The notes: a model not told the origin generated them from the letters alone. Shown: positions 8,406 through 18,021, numbered from the stretch's first letter. The stretch is 64,000 nucleotides of DNA from Labrys sp. WJW (GCF_001676615.1 NZ_LYXZ01000018.1:124001-188000), one strand, 5' to 3'. A program made the numbers and translations.

Positions 8406-9609
8406 GACAAACGACGACATCGGCATGGAAGCGGCAGGGACTGCAGGCTCTCCGGGCGAGCGGCGCCGGCGCTGGCGCCTGGCTCTGGGCGGGGACGACG
8501 ATACCGATCTGTCGCCGGACGATGTCCGCATGGATCGCGCGCTTTCGGCGCTTTATGGCGATGGCGAGGGCGGCAAGGGAGCTCCAGGCCGGCGCGGCGG
8601 CCTGGGCGGCTCGGCGCCGCGCGTGGCGCGCTGGCTCGGCGATATCCGCGAGTTCTTTCCCACGCCCGTGGTGCAGGTGATCCAGCGCGACGCCTTCGAG
8701 CGCCTCAACCTCAAGGCGATGATGCTGGAGCCCGAATTTCTAGCCAGCCTCGAGGCCGACGTTCATCTGATCGCAGATCTCATCAGCCTGCGCTCGGCCA
8801 TGCCGGACAAGACCAAGGACACTGCCCGCATGGTGGTGAAGAAGGTGGTCGACGAATTGATGAAGCGTCTTGCCCAGGCCACGGCCGAAACCATTCGGGG
8901 CGCGGTGTTGCGCGGCAGGCGGACCAGCCGGCCGCGTTACAACGACATCGACTGGCCGCGCACCATCACGGCCAATCTGCGCCATTGGCAGGAGCAGTAC
9001 CGGACCGTGGTGCCCGAAAGGCTGGTCGGCCATGCCCGGCAGACGCGGACGAAGGCCGAGCTCGATCAGGTCATTCTCTGCGTGGACCAGTCGGGCTCGA
9101 TGGCGACGTCCGTGGTCTACTCCTCGATCTTTGCGGCGGTGATGGCATCCCTGCCGGTGATCGAGACCAAGCTCGTCTGTTTCGATACCCAGATCATCGA
9201 TCTGTCAGAGGAACTCGCCGACCCTGTCGAGGTGCTGTTCGGCGTGCAACTCGGCGGCGGTACGGACATCAATGCGGCGCTGGCCTATTGCCAGGGTCTG
9301 GTCTCCCAACCGGCCAAGACTCATCTCGTGCTGATTACCGATCTCTACGAAGGCGGCAATGCCGCGGAGATGCTCGGGCGGGCCGCGGCACTGGTGGCCA
9401 GTGGCGTCAATCTCATCGTCCTGCTCGCCTTGTCCGATGATGGACGACCGGGCTTCGATGCCAATCACGCCCAGAAATTCGCGGCGCTGGGCTGCCCGGT
9501 CTTCGCCTGCACGCCCGACCAGTTCCCGGACATGATGGCGCATGCGCTCAAGCGCTCCGACCTGCAGGAATGGGCAGCCGGGCAGGATATCGCGACGGTC
9601 CGGGCCTGA
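8395..9609 (+). CDS. VWA domain-containing protein, MoxR partner
   Basis: A 404-residue protein with a C-terminal von Willebrand A domain. The MIDAS metal site is visible as D231-Q-S233-G-S235, T290 in GGGTDINAAL, and the aspartate of LITDLYEGG. The N-terminal half is charged and helical, with a Gly-rich stretch near residues 55-75. Start 8395 lies inside the end of the DUF5682 gene, giving an 11-base overlap and likely translational coupling. MoxR and VWA proteins form established functional couples in which the VWA protein bridges the ATPase to its client. It closes the five-gene operon. Confidence 0.88.
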   Translation: MSDETNDDIGMEAAGTAGSPGERRRRWRLALGGDDDTDLSPDDVRMDRALSALYGDGEGGKGAPGRRGGLGGSAPRVARWLGDIREFFPTPVVQVIQRDAFERLNLKAMMLEPEFLASLEADVHLIADLISLRSAMPDKTKDTARMVVKKVVDELMKRLAQATAETIRGAVLRGRRTSRPRYNDIDWPRTITANLRHWQEQYRTVVPERLVGHARQTRTKAELDQVILCVDQSGSMATSVVYSSIFAAVMASLPVIETKLVCFDTQIIDLSEELADPVEVLFGVQLGGGTDINAALAYCQGLVSQPAKTHLVLITDLYEGGNAAEMLGRAAALVASGVNLIVLLALSDDGRPGFDANHAQKFAALGCPVFACTPDQFPDMMAHALKRSDLQEWAAGQDIATVRA

Positions 9610-9721
9610 GGGAACCGCCGGTCGGATCGGCACATCTTTAGCGTGCGCTCTTTGGGAGCAGCCGGCTCCCGCAAAACAGGCTTTCCCTCGTCCCGGGAAA
9701 ACGCTAACACGGGAATCGTCT

Positions 9722-9811
9722 CATGGGGTGCCCGCAAGGGCTGAGAAGACGGCGGCCGCAAGCGACGTCTAACCCATCGAACCTGATCCGGGTTGTGCCG
9801 GCGGAGGGATG
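9722..9811 (+). promoter_or_regulatory. TPP riboswitch (THI element)
   Basis: The leader of the thiamine transporter genes contains the conserved TPP aptamer blocks in order: GGGGTGCCC...GGGCTGAGA at about 9725-9746, a variable helix, then AACCTGATCCGGGTT near 9780-9795 and GCCGGCGGAGGGA at 9798-9809. The aptamer ends about 80 bases before the thiB start. In proteobacteria such elements bind thiamine pyrophosphate and shut down thiamine synthesis or uptake genes. The control mode (termination or blocking of translation) cannot be read with certainty. Confidence 0.95.
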
Positions 9812-9891
9812 AGCTTCGAAGCTTTCAGCTTCACCTCGATTTTCTTCACCGCCGTCATCCGTATCGAACCGTTTTCGACATGGAGGACGCT

Positions 9892-10893
9892 ATGCTGAGG
9901 AAATTGCTCGCCGCTCTTGCACTGGCCACCGTCGCCACGACGGCCTCGGCGCAGGACAAGCCGGTGCTCACCGTCTACACCTATGAGAGCTTCTCCGGCG
10001 AATATGGCCCCGGCAAGCCGCTGCAGACCGCCTTCGAGGCCAAGTGCAACTGCAAGCTGACCTATGTCACTGCAGATGATGGTGGCGCCCTCTTTGCCAA
10101 GCTCAAGCTCGAAGGGGCCTCGACCAAAGCCGACGTCGTGGTCGGGCTCGACGACAATCTGATGGGGGAAGCTGAGAAGTCCGGCCTGTTCGCGCCGCAT
10201 GGGGTGGCGGCCGAGAAGCTCTCTCTGCCCGAGCCTTGGACCAACAAGACCTTCATTCCCTATGATTGGGGTTATTTCGCCTTCGTCTATGACAGCGACA
10301 AGCTCAAGAACCCGCCGGCCAGCCTGAAGGATCTGGTCGACGACAAGAACGGCCCCAAGCTGGTGATCGAGGATCCGCGCACCTCGACGCCGGGTCTCGG
10401 CCTGCTCGCCTGGATGAAGGCCGTCTATGGCGACAAGGCCTCCGATGCCTGGAAATCGCTGAAGCCCCGCATCGTCACGGTCACCTCGGGTTGGTCGGAA
10501 GCCTATGGCCTCTTCCTGAAGGGCGAGGCCGACATGGTGCTCTCCTATTCGACCTCGCCCGCCTATCATATCGGTGCCGAGAAGAAGACCAACTACAAGG
10601 CCGCGATGTTCCCCGAGGGGCACCAGACCCAGGTCGAGGTCGCCGGATTGATCCAGACCTCCAAGCAGCAGGATCTCGGGCGGCAATTCCTTACCTTCCT
10701 CATCTCCGATGAGGCCCAGGCCGTCCTGCCTGAGACCAACTGGATGTATCCGGCGAGGACGCCGGCTGCCGGCCTGCCGGAGAGCTTCAAGGCCGTTGCC
10801 GTTCCGGCCAAGGCCCTGATGGCGGATCCGGCCAAGCTCGCCGAGAACCGCAAGGCCTGGATCGACGAATGGCTGGCCGCCATGGCGAAGTGA
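9892..10893 (+). CDS. thiB: Thiamine ABC transporter, periplasmic binding protein
   Basis: A 333-residue substrate-binding protein with a Sec signal peptide MLRKLLAALALATVATTASA (cleavage after residue 20). The mature part starts with the ThiB-like DKPVLTVYTYESFSGEYGPG. I chose the ATG at 9892 because GGAGG lies five bases upstream; other in-frame starts at 9793 and 9880 would spoil the signal peptide. It binds thiamine, its phosphates or a precursor in the periplasm for ThiP/ThiQ. The TPP riboswitch directly upstream supports the call. Confidence 0.95.
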   Translation: MLRKLLAALALATVATTASAQDKPVLTVYTYESFSGEYGPGKPLQTAFEAKCNCKLTYVTADDGGALFAKLKLEGASTKADVVVGLDDNLMGEAEKSGLFAPHGVAAEKLSLPEPWTNKTFIPYDWGYFAFVYDSDKLKNPPASLKDLVDDKNGPKLVIEDPRTSTPGLGLLAWMKAVYGDKASDAWKSLKPRIVTVTSGWSEAYGLFLKGEADMVLSYSTSPAYHIGAEKKTNYKAAMFPEGHQTQVEVAGLIQTSKQQDLGRQFLTFLISDEAQAVLPETNWMYPARTPAAGLPESFKAVAVPAKALMADPAKLAENRKAWIDEWLAAMAK

Positions 10894-10930
10894 GCAGGGA
10901 TGTGAGAAGGCGCTTGCTGCCTCATCCTCT

Positions 10931-12487
10931 ATGCCCGGCCTGATCCTCCTTGGCGGCCTCGCCGCACTCGTGCTCACCGCGCTCGCCAGCCTGTTTCTCG
11001 CGGCCGGCGGCGACGCCTGGCAGGGTAATGTCGGCTATCTCGTCTCGATTGCCGGGTTCACCGTCTATCAGGCGCTGCTGTCCACCTTGCTGTCGCTCTC
11101 GTTCGGGGCGTGCGTCGCCCTGGCGTTGGCGCGGCGGCAATTTCCGGGACGCCGGCTGCTGCTGGCCCTGTTCGGGGTCGCGGCGGCGTTGCCCTCGATC
11201 GTGGCCGTGTTCGCTTTTGCCGGCATCTATGGCCGGGCGGGCATTGCCAACACCGTGCTGGGCGCCATCGGCCTGCCGGCCATCTCGCTCTATGGGCTGA
11301 CCGGCATCCTGCTGGTACATGTCTTCTTCAACGGCGCCTTTGCCAGCCGGGTGTTCCTCGCGGCGCTGGAGACCGTGCCTGGAGAGCATTGGCGGCTGGC
11401 AACCTCACTCGGCATGCCCCCTGCCACGATCTTTCGCCGCATAGATTGGCCGGTGCTGAAGCGAGACCTGCCGGCGCTGGGGCTCCTGATCTTCATCGCC
11501 TGTGCGACGTCCTTCGCCATCCCCCTTACGCTCGGAGGCGGGCCGGGCAGCGCCACGTTCGAGGTCGCGATCTACCAGGCCATCCATTCCGATGCCGACT
11601 TCGCCAGGGCCGCAGTGCTGGCCCTGTTGCAGATCGCCGCCATGGCGCTGCTGGTGACGCTCGCCGCGCCCTTGCTGGTGCGCCCTCCGGAGGCAGCGAG
11701 CGTGGGACGCAGGCTGGAGAGGCCCGATCGGGAAACTGGCTGGCTGCGCCTGGTGGACGCGCTGGTCATCGGCCTTGCCCTGCTTCTCCTGCTGCCGCCC
11801 TTGCTCGCGGTCATTCATGCCGGCCGCACGCTGGCGGCTGGCGTCGATCCACAGGTGCCCCGGGCCCTCGCGACCAGTCTGGTGGTTGCATTGGCGGCCG
11901 CCTTGCTGGCGCTGGCCGCCGCCCTCCTGCTGTCGCGTTCGCGCTTGTCGCTGGCAGGGCAGGGCTGGCCGCGCCTTGCGCGGCTGATGGCTGCAGCCCC
12001 TTTGCTCACCCTGGCCGCTCCGCCATTGGCCTTCGCCGCGGGCCTCTACGTGATCGCCCGGGCGCTGGGCGTGACCGATTTCGTGGCGATGCCGGCCCTC
12101 ATCCTGGTCAACGCCATGATGGCGCTGCCCTTCGTGCACCGGCTCGTCGATCCGCCCATGGCACTGGCGCAGGAGCGCTATGGCCGGCTCGCCGACAATC
12201 TCGGCCTGACCGGTTGGACCCGGCTGCGTCTGGTCGAATGGCCCTTGCTGGCTCCCTCGGCCACGGCGGGTTTCGCCCTCGCCATGGCGCTGTCACTCGG
12301 GGATCTCGGAGTGGTGGCCCTGTTCGGCTCGCAGAGCCTGGTGACACTGCCGGCGTTGCTCTATGCCAAGCTCGGCTCCTATCGTGTCGCCGAGGCGGAC
12401 GGTATCGCCGCGCTGCTTGCCGGTCTGGTGCTCGTGCTGTTCCTGGTGGCTGGGCGGTTTGGAGGCCGGCATGCTCGTCGTGGATAA
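10931..12487 (+). CDS. thiP: Thiamine ABC transporter permease (duplicated permease)
   Basis: A 518-residue inner-membrane protein with two fused BPD_transp_1 halves, as usual for ThiP. Each half has about six helices and an EAA-type loop: near residues 145-170 (ETVPGEHWRLATSLGMPPATIFRRIDWP in outline) and again near 415-440 (RYGRLADNLGLTGWTRLRLVEWP in outline). The ATG at 10931 has no clear Shine-Dalgarno sequence; translation may depend on coupling to thiB, 37 bases upstream. The end overlaps thiQ by 17 bases. It forms the membrane channel for thiamine import. Confidence 0.93.
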   Translation: MPGLILLGGLAALVLTALASLFLAAGGDAWQGNVGYLVSIAGFTVYQALLSTLLSLSFGACVALALARRQFPGRRLLLALFGVAAALPSIVAVFAFAGIYGRAGIANTVLGAIGLPAISLYGLTGILLVHVFFNGAFASRVFLAALETVPGEHWRLATSLGMPPATIFRRIDWPVLKRDLPALGLLIFIACATSFAIPLTLGGGPGSATFEVAIYQAIHSDADFARAAVLALLQIAAMALLVTLAAPLLVRPPEAASVGRRLERPDRETGWLRLVDALVIGLALLLLLPPLLAVIHAGRTLAAGVDPQVPRALATSLVVALAAALLALAAALLLSRSRLSLAGQGWPRLARLMAAAPLLTLAAPPLAFAAGLYVIARALGVTDFVAMPALILVNAMMALPFVHRLVDPPMALAQERYGRLADNLGLTGWTRLRLVEWPLLAPSATAGFALAMALSLGDLGVVALFGSQSLVTLPALLYAKLGSYRVAEADGIAALLAGLVLVLFLVAGRFGGRHARRG

Positions 12488-13103
12488 TCTCACCATCACC
12501 ATCGACGACTGGACCGGACGCTACGGCCTCGCCGTTCCGCGCGGTGCGCTGGCGGCCATGGTCGGCCCCTCCGGCGGCGGTAAATCTACCTTGCTGCATG
12601 CCATTGCCGGTTTCGAAAAGCCGGAGAGCGGCAGGCTCAGCTTCGACGGGATCGATCTCCTGCCGCTGAAACCGGCCGACAGGCCGGTGGCCATCGTCTT
12701 CCAGGACCACAATCTCCTGCCCAATCTCACGGCTCTGCAGAACGCCGGTCTCGCCTTGTCGCCCTCTCTGCGGCTCTCGACCGCCGATCGCCAGGCCATT
12801 TCGGCGATGCTCGAGCATGTCGATCTAGCCGGCATGGAAACGCGCCTGCCTTCAGAGCTCTCCGGTGGCCAGCGCCAGCGGGTCGCGCTCGCGCGCGCCA
12901 TGTTGACCACGCGCCCTCTGTTGCTGCTCGACGAGCCGCTGACGGGACTCGATCCCATCATGCGTGCCGACATGATCGACCTCATCGATACGCTGCGTCG
13001 TGAGAAGAACCTGACCGTGCTGATGACCACGCATACGCCCGAGGATGTCGAGGGCAGGGCCGATCAGGTCATCACGGTTGCAGATGGGCGGGTGGTCGCC
13101 TGA
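12471..13103 (+). CDS. thiQ: Thiamine ABC transporter ATP-binding protein
   Basis: A 210-residue ABC ATPase. It has Walker A GPSGGGKST near residues 31-39, a Q-loop in VFQDHNLLPNL, the signature LSGGQRQRVALARAM, Walker B LLLLDEPLTGLD and an H-loop in MTTHTPEDVEG. The ATG at 12471 is preceded by GGAGG with five bases spacing and lies inside the end of thiP. The short length is typical for ThiQ. It energises ThiB-ThiP import and shares the TPP riboswitch control of the operon. Confidence 0.94.
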   Translation: MLVVDNLTITIDDWTGRYGLAVPRGALAAMVGPSGGGKSTLLHAIAGFEKPESGRLSFDGIDLLPLKPADRPVAIVFQDHNLLPNLTALQNAGLALSPSLRLSTADRQAISAMLEHVDLAGMETRLPSELSGGQRQRVALARAMLTTRPLLLLDEPLTGLDPIMRADMIDLIDTLRREKNLTVLMTTHTPEDVEGRADQVITVADGRVVA

Positions 13104-13159
13104 CAAGGCTTCGAACTCGGGGTAAAAGCTATTGAGTCGCTCGCTGTGGCGTCTTTTAT

Positions 13160-13243
13160 CTGGGAGCGCGGACGTCCTCGTCCGCTCTTGGAAGCACTAC
13201 GCTTGCGGATAGGAAGAGCGGACGAGGACGTCCGCGCTCCCAG
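13160..13243. repeat. REP/BIME-like inverted repeat, family 1
   Basis: Two perfect 30-base inverted arms (13160-13189 and 13214-13243) flank a 24-base loop. Each arm also contains its own short palindrome, GCGGAC...GTCCGC, so it can fold as one large or two small hairpins. It lies between thiQ and the adenine deaminase gene. The stretch is open in frame with the deaminase and would wrongly extend its N terminus. It may also act as a transcription or mRNA-stability barrier behind thiBPQ. Confidence 0.85.
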
Positions 13244-13265
13244 GACATTGGAAGGAATCGCCCGG

Positions 13266-14969
13266 ATGGACGCCCGTGAACTCGCCCGATTGATCGCCCA
13301 GGGGCGGGGCACCGAGCCGGCGGATCTGGTGATCAAGAATGTGCGCCTGCTCGACCTTGTCAGCGGCGATCTCACCGAGACCGATATCGCCGTCGGCGGG
13401 GACCGTATCGTGGGGACCTATGCCAGCTATCGCGGCCGGCGCGAGATCGACGGGCGCGGGCTCGTGGCGGTGCCCGGTTTCATCGACACGCATCTTCACG
13501 TCGAATCCTCGTTGGTCACCCCTCCCGAATTCGACCGCTGCGTCCTCCGGCATGGCGTGACTACGGCCATCTGCGATCCACACGAGATTTCCAACGTGGT
13601 GGGCGCTGATGGCATCCGCTATTTTCTGGAAGCGGCCGGTGAGACGGCACTGGACCTGCGCGTCCAGCTCTCGAGCTGCGTGCCCTCGACCCATCTGGAG
13701 ACTGCCGGCGCGAGGCTCGAGGCTGCGGATCTCGCACCCTTCAAGAACCATCCCCGCGTGATCGGCCTTGCGGAGTTCATGAATTTTCCGGGCGTGATCA
13801 ATGCCGATCCTGCCTGCCTCGCCAAGCTTCTGCCGTTCCAGGACGGCCATATCGACGGCCATGCCCCGCTACTCATCGGCACGGATCTGAATGCCTATCT
13901 CACCGCCCGCATCCGTACCGACCATGAGACGACGACGGCCAAAGAGGGCCGGGAAAAGCTTGCCAAGGGCATGACGCTGCTGATCCGGGAAGGCTCCGTT
14001 TCCAAGGACCTGCACGCCCTTGCCGAACTGATCACGGTGAGGAACTCGCCCTATCTCGCCTTCTGCACCGACGACCGCAATCCCCTCGACATTGCCGAGG
14101 AGGGGCATCTCGATTTCATGATCCGCACCGCCATCGCCCTCGGTGCCGAGCCGCTGGCGGCCTATCGCACCGCGACTCTGTCGGCGGCCATGGCCTTCGG
14201 GCTCAGGGATCGCGGCGTGATCGCGCCCGGCAAGCGGGCCGACATCGTGCTCATCGAGGATCTCGACCATTGCGCCGTGCGCCAGGTGATCAGCGCTGGC
14301 CGGCTGGTGGAGGACGGCTTGTTCGAGGGGCGGACCCGCATTGCGCCGGTGGGGCTTGGCTCGATGAAAGCTTCTCGCGTTGCGGCGGCCGATTTCCGCG
14401 TGACGGCAGGCGGGCCGACCGGGCCGGTGATGGGCGTGGTGCCTGGCAAGATCATCACCGAGCATCTGCGGTTGAGCCTGCCCTACGAGACTGGTTATCG
14501 GAATATCGATCTCGACCAGGATGTCGTGAAGGTGGCCGTGGTCGAACGGCACGGTGTCAACGGCAATATCGGGCGGGGCTTCGTCAAGGGCTTCGGGTTG
14601 AAGCGGGGGGCGATCGCCTCCTCGGTAGGGCATGATTCGCACAATATCTGCGTGGTCGGCGCCGATGACGCCGACATGGCGCTGGCGGTCAACCGCCTCG
14701 GCGAGATCGGCGGTGGCTTCGTGGTGGCCCGAGATGGCGTCATCCTGGCCGAATTGGCACTGCCGGTGGCGGGGCTGATGAGCCTGCTGACTTTTGAGGA
14801 AGTGCGAGACCGCCTGATTCCGCTGCGCGCGGCAGCCAAATCCCTTGGTGTCACCCTGGCCGAACCCTTCCTGCAGGTCGCATTCCTGCCCTTGCCGGTC
14901 ATCCCCCATCTCAAGATCACCGACAGGGGCATGGTCGACGTCGATCGCTTCGAATTGATAACCGCTTGA
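13266..14969 (+). CDS. ade: Adenine deaminase
   Basis: A 567-residue amidohydrolase. The N-terminal metal-binding HxH motif is in [17 protein letters not shown], other metal or active-site segments include [11 protein letters not shown] and [18 protein letters not shown], and the C-terminal adenine-deaminase domain has [15 protein letters not shown] and [14 protein letters not shown]. The family converts adenine to hypoxanthine and ammonia in purine salvage. I chose the ATG at 13266, with GGAAGGA about nine bases upstream. The frame stays open back to 13146, but that part is the inverted repeat. Confidence 0.92.
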   Translation: MDARELARLIAQGRGTEPADLVIKNVRLLDLVSGDLTETDIAVGGDRIVGTYASYRGRREIDGRGLVAVPGFIDTHLHVESSLVTPPEFDRCVLRHGVTTAICDPHEISNVVGADGIRYFLEAAGETALDLRVQLSSCVPSTHLETAGARLEAADLAPFKNHPRVIGLAEFMNFPGVINADPACLAKLLPFQDGHIDGHAPLLIGTDLNAYLTARIRTDHETTTAKEGREKLAKGMTLLIREGSVSKDLHALAELITVRNSPYLAFCTDDRNPLDIAEEGHLDFMIRTAIALGAEPLAAYRTATLSAAMAFGLRDRGVIAPGKRADIVLIEDLDHCAVRQVISAGRLVEDGLFEGRTRIAPVGLGSMKASRVAAADFRVTAGGPTGPVMGVVPGKIITEHLRLSLPYETGYRNIDLDQDVVKVAVVERHGVNGNIGRGFVKGFGLKRGAIASSVGHDSHNICVVGADDADMALAVNRLGEIGGGFVVARDGVILAELALPVAGLMSLLTFEEVRDRLIPLRAAAKSLGVTLAEPFLQVAFLPLPVIPHLKITDRGMVDVDRFELITA

Positions 14970-15156
14970 GTCATGGTCTCGACGGTGCTGCATCTGCGTT
15001 CTACACCTGTCGCTCATGCAGTATTCCGGAATCAGTTTCCGGCTAAAAACTTTTGTGATTTGAATAGAAGAATTCAACGCACAACGGTGCACCAAGCCAA
15101 TTTTAGAATAAAAGTGCATTTCTAATCGAAACGCACTTCGCTTTAGAGTACCCGCG

Positions 15157-15753
15157 ATGAAAATCCTCGTCGTTTATTGCCATCCTTGTTCGGAGAGCTT
15201 TGGCGCCTCGATCCGGGATACCGCCCTGCGCGCTCTCGGCAAGGCGGGGCATGAGGTCCGCCTGATCGACCTCTATGCGCAAGGTTTCAATCCGGTGATG
15301 AGCGCAGAGGAAAGGCGCGGCTATCATGAGCCGGGCAGCAATGAGGCGCCCGTGGCCGAGCATCTGGCGCAGCTGCGCTGGTGCGAGGGACTCATCTTCA
15401 TTCATCCCACCTGGTGGTATGGACCGCCGGCCATGCTCAAGGGCTGGCTCGAACGGGTCTGGGTGCCGCACGCCACCTTCACCATGCCTGAAAACGGCAA
15501 GGCGATCGGCCCGGTGCTGACACAGATCCGCCTGCTGGGCGTCATCTCCACATTGGGATCGCCCTGGTGGTGGTGGACCTTGTTCATGAAGGCGCCTGGA
15601 CGCAATATTCTTCTGCGTGGCCTGAAAAGCCTTTGCGCTCCGCGTTGCCGCACGATGTGGCTGGCACTGCACCGTCTCGACGAAACCACCGAAAAGCAGC
15701 GCCGCTATTTTCTTTCGAAGGTCGAGAAGAGGCTGGCATCTCTCAAGAATTGA
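15157..15753 (+). CDS. NAD(P)H-dependent flavin oxidoreductase (flavodoxin fold, MdaB/KefF-type)
   Basis: A 198-residue cytoplasmic protein with the flavodoxin-like quinone-reductase fold: an N-terminal strand and FMN/FAD phosphate loop (MKILVVYCHPCSESFGAS) and the family segment FIHPTWWYGPPAMLKGWLERVW near residues 87-108. Relatives reduce quinones or other electrophiles using NAD(P)H and a bound flavin. It stands alone between the adenine deaminase gene and fabD, with about 190 and 240 bases of untranslated DNA on its sides. The exact substrate is not predictable. Confidence 0.85.
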   Translation: MKILVVYCHPCSESFGASIRDTALRALGKAGHEVRLIDLYAQGFNPVMSAEERRGYHEPGSNEAPVAEHLAQLRWCEGLIFIHPTWWYGPPAMLKGWLERVWVPHATFTMPENGKAIGPVLTQIRLLGVISTLGSPWWWWTLFMKAPGRNILLRGLKSLCAPRCRTMWLALHRLDETTEKQRRYFLSKVEKRLASLKN

Positions 15754-15990
15754 GAAGGGCCGGAAGGTGGTTTCGCAGAATGCTGGGAGGATATTTGAGC
15801 AATTCTAAACACGGGGTCGGTTGACGCAGATGCGACCCGGGCGGTGGAATTGCCCGCGAGCTCTGCTGAAAGATCCGCAAAGACCGGGTTTTGCCAAGTT
15901 TTTATAAGATGAACGGGTATTCTCACCCTTCGGACTTGACTCAGGCAGCAGCCTATTGTCTCAACGCGCCGTCTCAAACGGGGTTCTTGC

Positions 15991-16935
15991 ATGAGTATCG
16001 CCTTCACGTTTCCCGGCCAGGGAAGCCAAAGCGTGGGTATGGGCAAGGCGCTTGCCGATGCCTTTCCCGTGGCCCGCGCCGTCTTCGACGAGATCGATGC
16101 TGCGCTTGGCCAGAAGCTGACGGCCGTGATCTGGGAGGGCCCGGAGAACGACCTCACGCTCACGGAGAACGCCCAGCCGGCGCTGATGGCCGTCTCCCTG
16201 GCAGCCTTCCGCGTGCTGCAGGACGAGGCTGGCCTCGATCTCAAGAAACATGCCAGCTTCGTCGCCGGCCATTCGCTCGGCGAATATTCGGCCCTGGCCG
16301 CTTCCGGCGCGTTGACGATTGCCGACACGGCTCGCCTGCTGCGCATCCGCGGCCGGGCCATGCAGGCGGCGACGCCGGTGGGCACCGGCGCTATGGCGGC
16401 GCTTCTTGGCCTCGATTACCAGCAGGCGGTGGCCGTGGCCGCCGAGGCTGCGCAGGGCGAGGTTTGCCAGGCCGCCAACGACAATGCCCCGGGGCAGGTC
16501 GTCATTTCCGGCACCAAGGCGGCTGTCGAACGGGCGGTGGAGATTGCCAAGGGCAAGGGAGCCAAGCGCGCCATCCTCCTGCCGGTTTCCGCTCCCTTCC
16601 ATTGCGCCCTGATGCAACCGGCTGCCGAGGCCATGGCCGAGGCGCTCGAGAAAGTCGCCATCGCGGCGCCGGTCGTGCCTCTGGTTGCCAATGTCCTTGC
16701 CCAGCCGATCTCGGATCCTTCCGAGATCCGCCGCCGCCTCGTCGAGCAGGTGACGGGAACCGTTCGCTGGCGTGAAAGCGTCGAATATCTTGCCGGGGCC
16801 GGTGTCACCAAGCTGGTGGAAGTCGGCTCCGGAAAGGTTCTGAGCGGGCTGGTCAGGCGCATAGCCTCCGGCGTAGAAGCGGTAAGCATTGGCACACCGG
16901 ACGACGTAGCGGCATTCGCGCCAACCCTGCGATGA
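15991..16935 (+). CDS. fabD: Malonyl-CoA:acyl carrier protein transacylase
   Basis: A 314-residue enzyme that moves malonate from CoA to AcpP, the entry step of fatty-acid elongation. It has the N-terminal FPGQGSQ motif, the nucleophile S95 in GHSLGEYSAL, and a histidine in PFHCALMQP. It opens the cluster fabD-fabG-acpP-fabF, a common order in Alphaproteobacteria. A possible weak -35 element, TTGACT, lies at 15936-15941, but no good -10 is visible. Confidence 0.96.
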   Translation: MSIAFTFPGQGSQSVGMGKALADAFPVARAVFDEIDAALGQKLTAVIWEGPENDLTLTENAQPALMAVSLAAFRVLQDEAGLDLKKHASFVAGHSLGEYSALAASGALTIADTARLLRIRGRAMQAATPVGTGAMAALLGLDYQQAVAVAAEAAQGEVCQAANDNAPGQVVISGTKAAVERAVEIAKGKGAKRAILLPVSAPFHCALMQPAAEAMAEALEKVAIAAPVVPLVANVLAQPISDPSEIRRRLVEQVTGTVRWRESVEYLAGAGVTKLVEVGSGKVLSGLVRRIASGVEAVSIGTPDDVAAFAPTLR

Positions 16936-17039
16936 AAGGACCCACGGCCACCCGCCCGACAGCGGATGGTCATTTCGGGTGAGGATAAACAATAAAGGGT
17001 GCGCCCGCAGCGGCCGGCAGCACTCGATTGGGGATGACG

Positions 17040-17777
17040 ATGTTCGACCTTACTGGCAAGATAGCCCTGGTGACCGGAGCCACGGGTGGAATTGGAGCGG
17101 CCATCGCCGCATCGCTGCATCGCCAGGGCGCCACGGTGGCGCTCTCCGGTACCCGCAAGGCGGTGTTGGAGGAACTGGCGGCCAAGCTCGGTGACCGTGC
17201 CCATGTCTTTGCCTGCGACCTGACCGACAAGGAGCAGCTCGGCGCACTGGTCCCGAGTGTCGAGGCGGCTCTCGGCCAACTGGACATCCTGGTCAACAAT
17301 GCCGGCTTCACCCGCGACAATCTGATGCTGCGCATGAAGGACGAGGACTGGGACAGCGTCATCGCCGTCAACCTCTCGGCTGCCTTCCATCTGTCGCGTG
17401 CCGCCGTGAAGGGGATGCTGAAGCGCCGGACCGGCCGCATCATCAATATCGCCTCCCTGTCCGGCGTCATCGGCAATCCCGGCCAGACCAACTATGCCGC
17501 CTCCAAAGCCGGCCTTGTCGGCATGTCCAAGTCGCTGGCGCACGAGGTCGCGAGCCGCGGAATCACCGTCAATTGCATCGCGCCGGGCTTCATTGAAACG
17601 GCGATGACGGACGCCCTCAACGAGAAGCAAATGGAACCGATCCTTGCCGCGATCCCCGTGCATCGGCTCGGCCATGTCGACGAGATTGCGGCGGCAGCCG
17701 TTTACCTTGCCTCTTCGGAGGCTGCCTATACCACCGGGCAAACTTTGAATATTAACGGCGGAATGGCAATGATTTGA
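17040..17777 (+). CDS. fabG: 3-oxoacyl-ACP reductase
   Basis: A 245-residue short-chain dehydrogenase/reductase. It has the NADPH-binding TGATGGIG near residues 12-19, NNAG in ILVNNAGFTRDN, the catalytic serine in NIASLSGV and the YxxxK pair in YAASKAG. It reduces 3-oxoacyl-ACP. Three in-frame starts exist (TTG 17028, ATG 17034, ATG 17040). I chose 17040 because GGGGA ends five bases upstream and the protein then starts MFDLTGK, as usual for FabG. It follows fabD after about 100 bases. Confidence 0.95.
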   Translation: MFDLTGKIALVTGATGGIGAAIAASLHRQGATVALSGTRKAVLEELAAKLGDRAHVFACDLTDKEQLGALVPSVEAALGQLDILVNNAGFTRDNLMLRMKDEDWDSVIAVNLSAAFHLSRAAVKGMLKRRTGRIINIASLSGVIGNPGQTNYAASKAGLVGMSKSLAHEVASRGITVNCIAPGFIETAMTDALNEKQMEPILAAIPVHRLGHVDEIAAAAVYLASSEAAYTTGQTLNINGGMAMI

Positions 17778-18021
17778 ACGAGTTATGCGTCAATTCCACA
17801 GTGATTTCCACTGACGGGATGCCCGCTGGCAATGGCATTTGAAGTGTGTTAATCACCGCCGAGGGACATTCCGGTGGCCCCTACGAATGTGATTGTCCGG
17901 GATAACTGGAGGTCAATCGAAGGATTGGCCCCGGCTCAAGGAACTATCCAAACACCGACCGCCTTACCGGCGGCGGAATAAAGTGCCGGCAGGCAGTCTT
18001 GGTTTATCAAAGGAACGAAAA

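Noticed and set aside
2134-9609. Horizontally acquired defence island as a firm call for the MoxR/VWA operon
   Set aside because: Base composition and codon use look like the neighbours, and no integrase, tRNA or repeat boundary is seen; kept only as a hypothesis.
10894-10931. Possible frameshift at the thiP start (a GTG frame at 10902 reads VRRRLLPHPL)
   Set aside because: That frame stops within 13 codons, and the ATG at 10931 gives a normal-length ThiP; a sequencing or real frameshift is not needed.
13146-13265. 40-residue N-terminal extension of adenine deaminase
   Set aside because: It is translated inverted-repeat DNA; a good ribosome binding site precedes the ATG at 13266.
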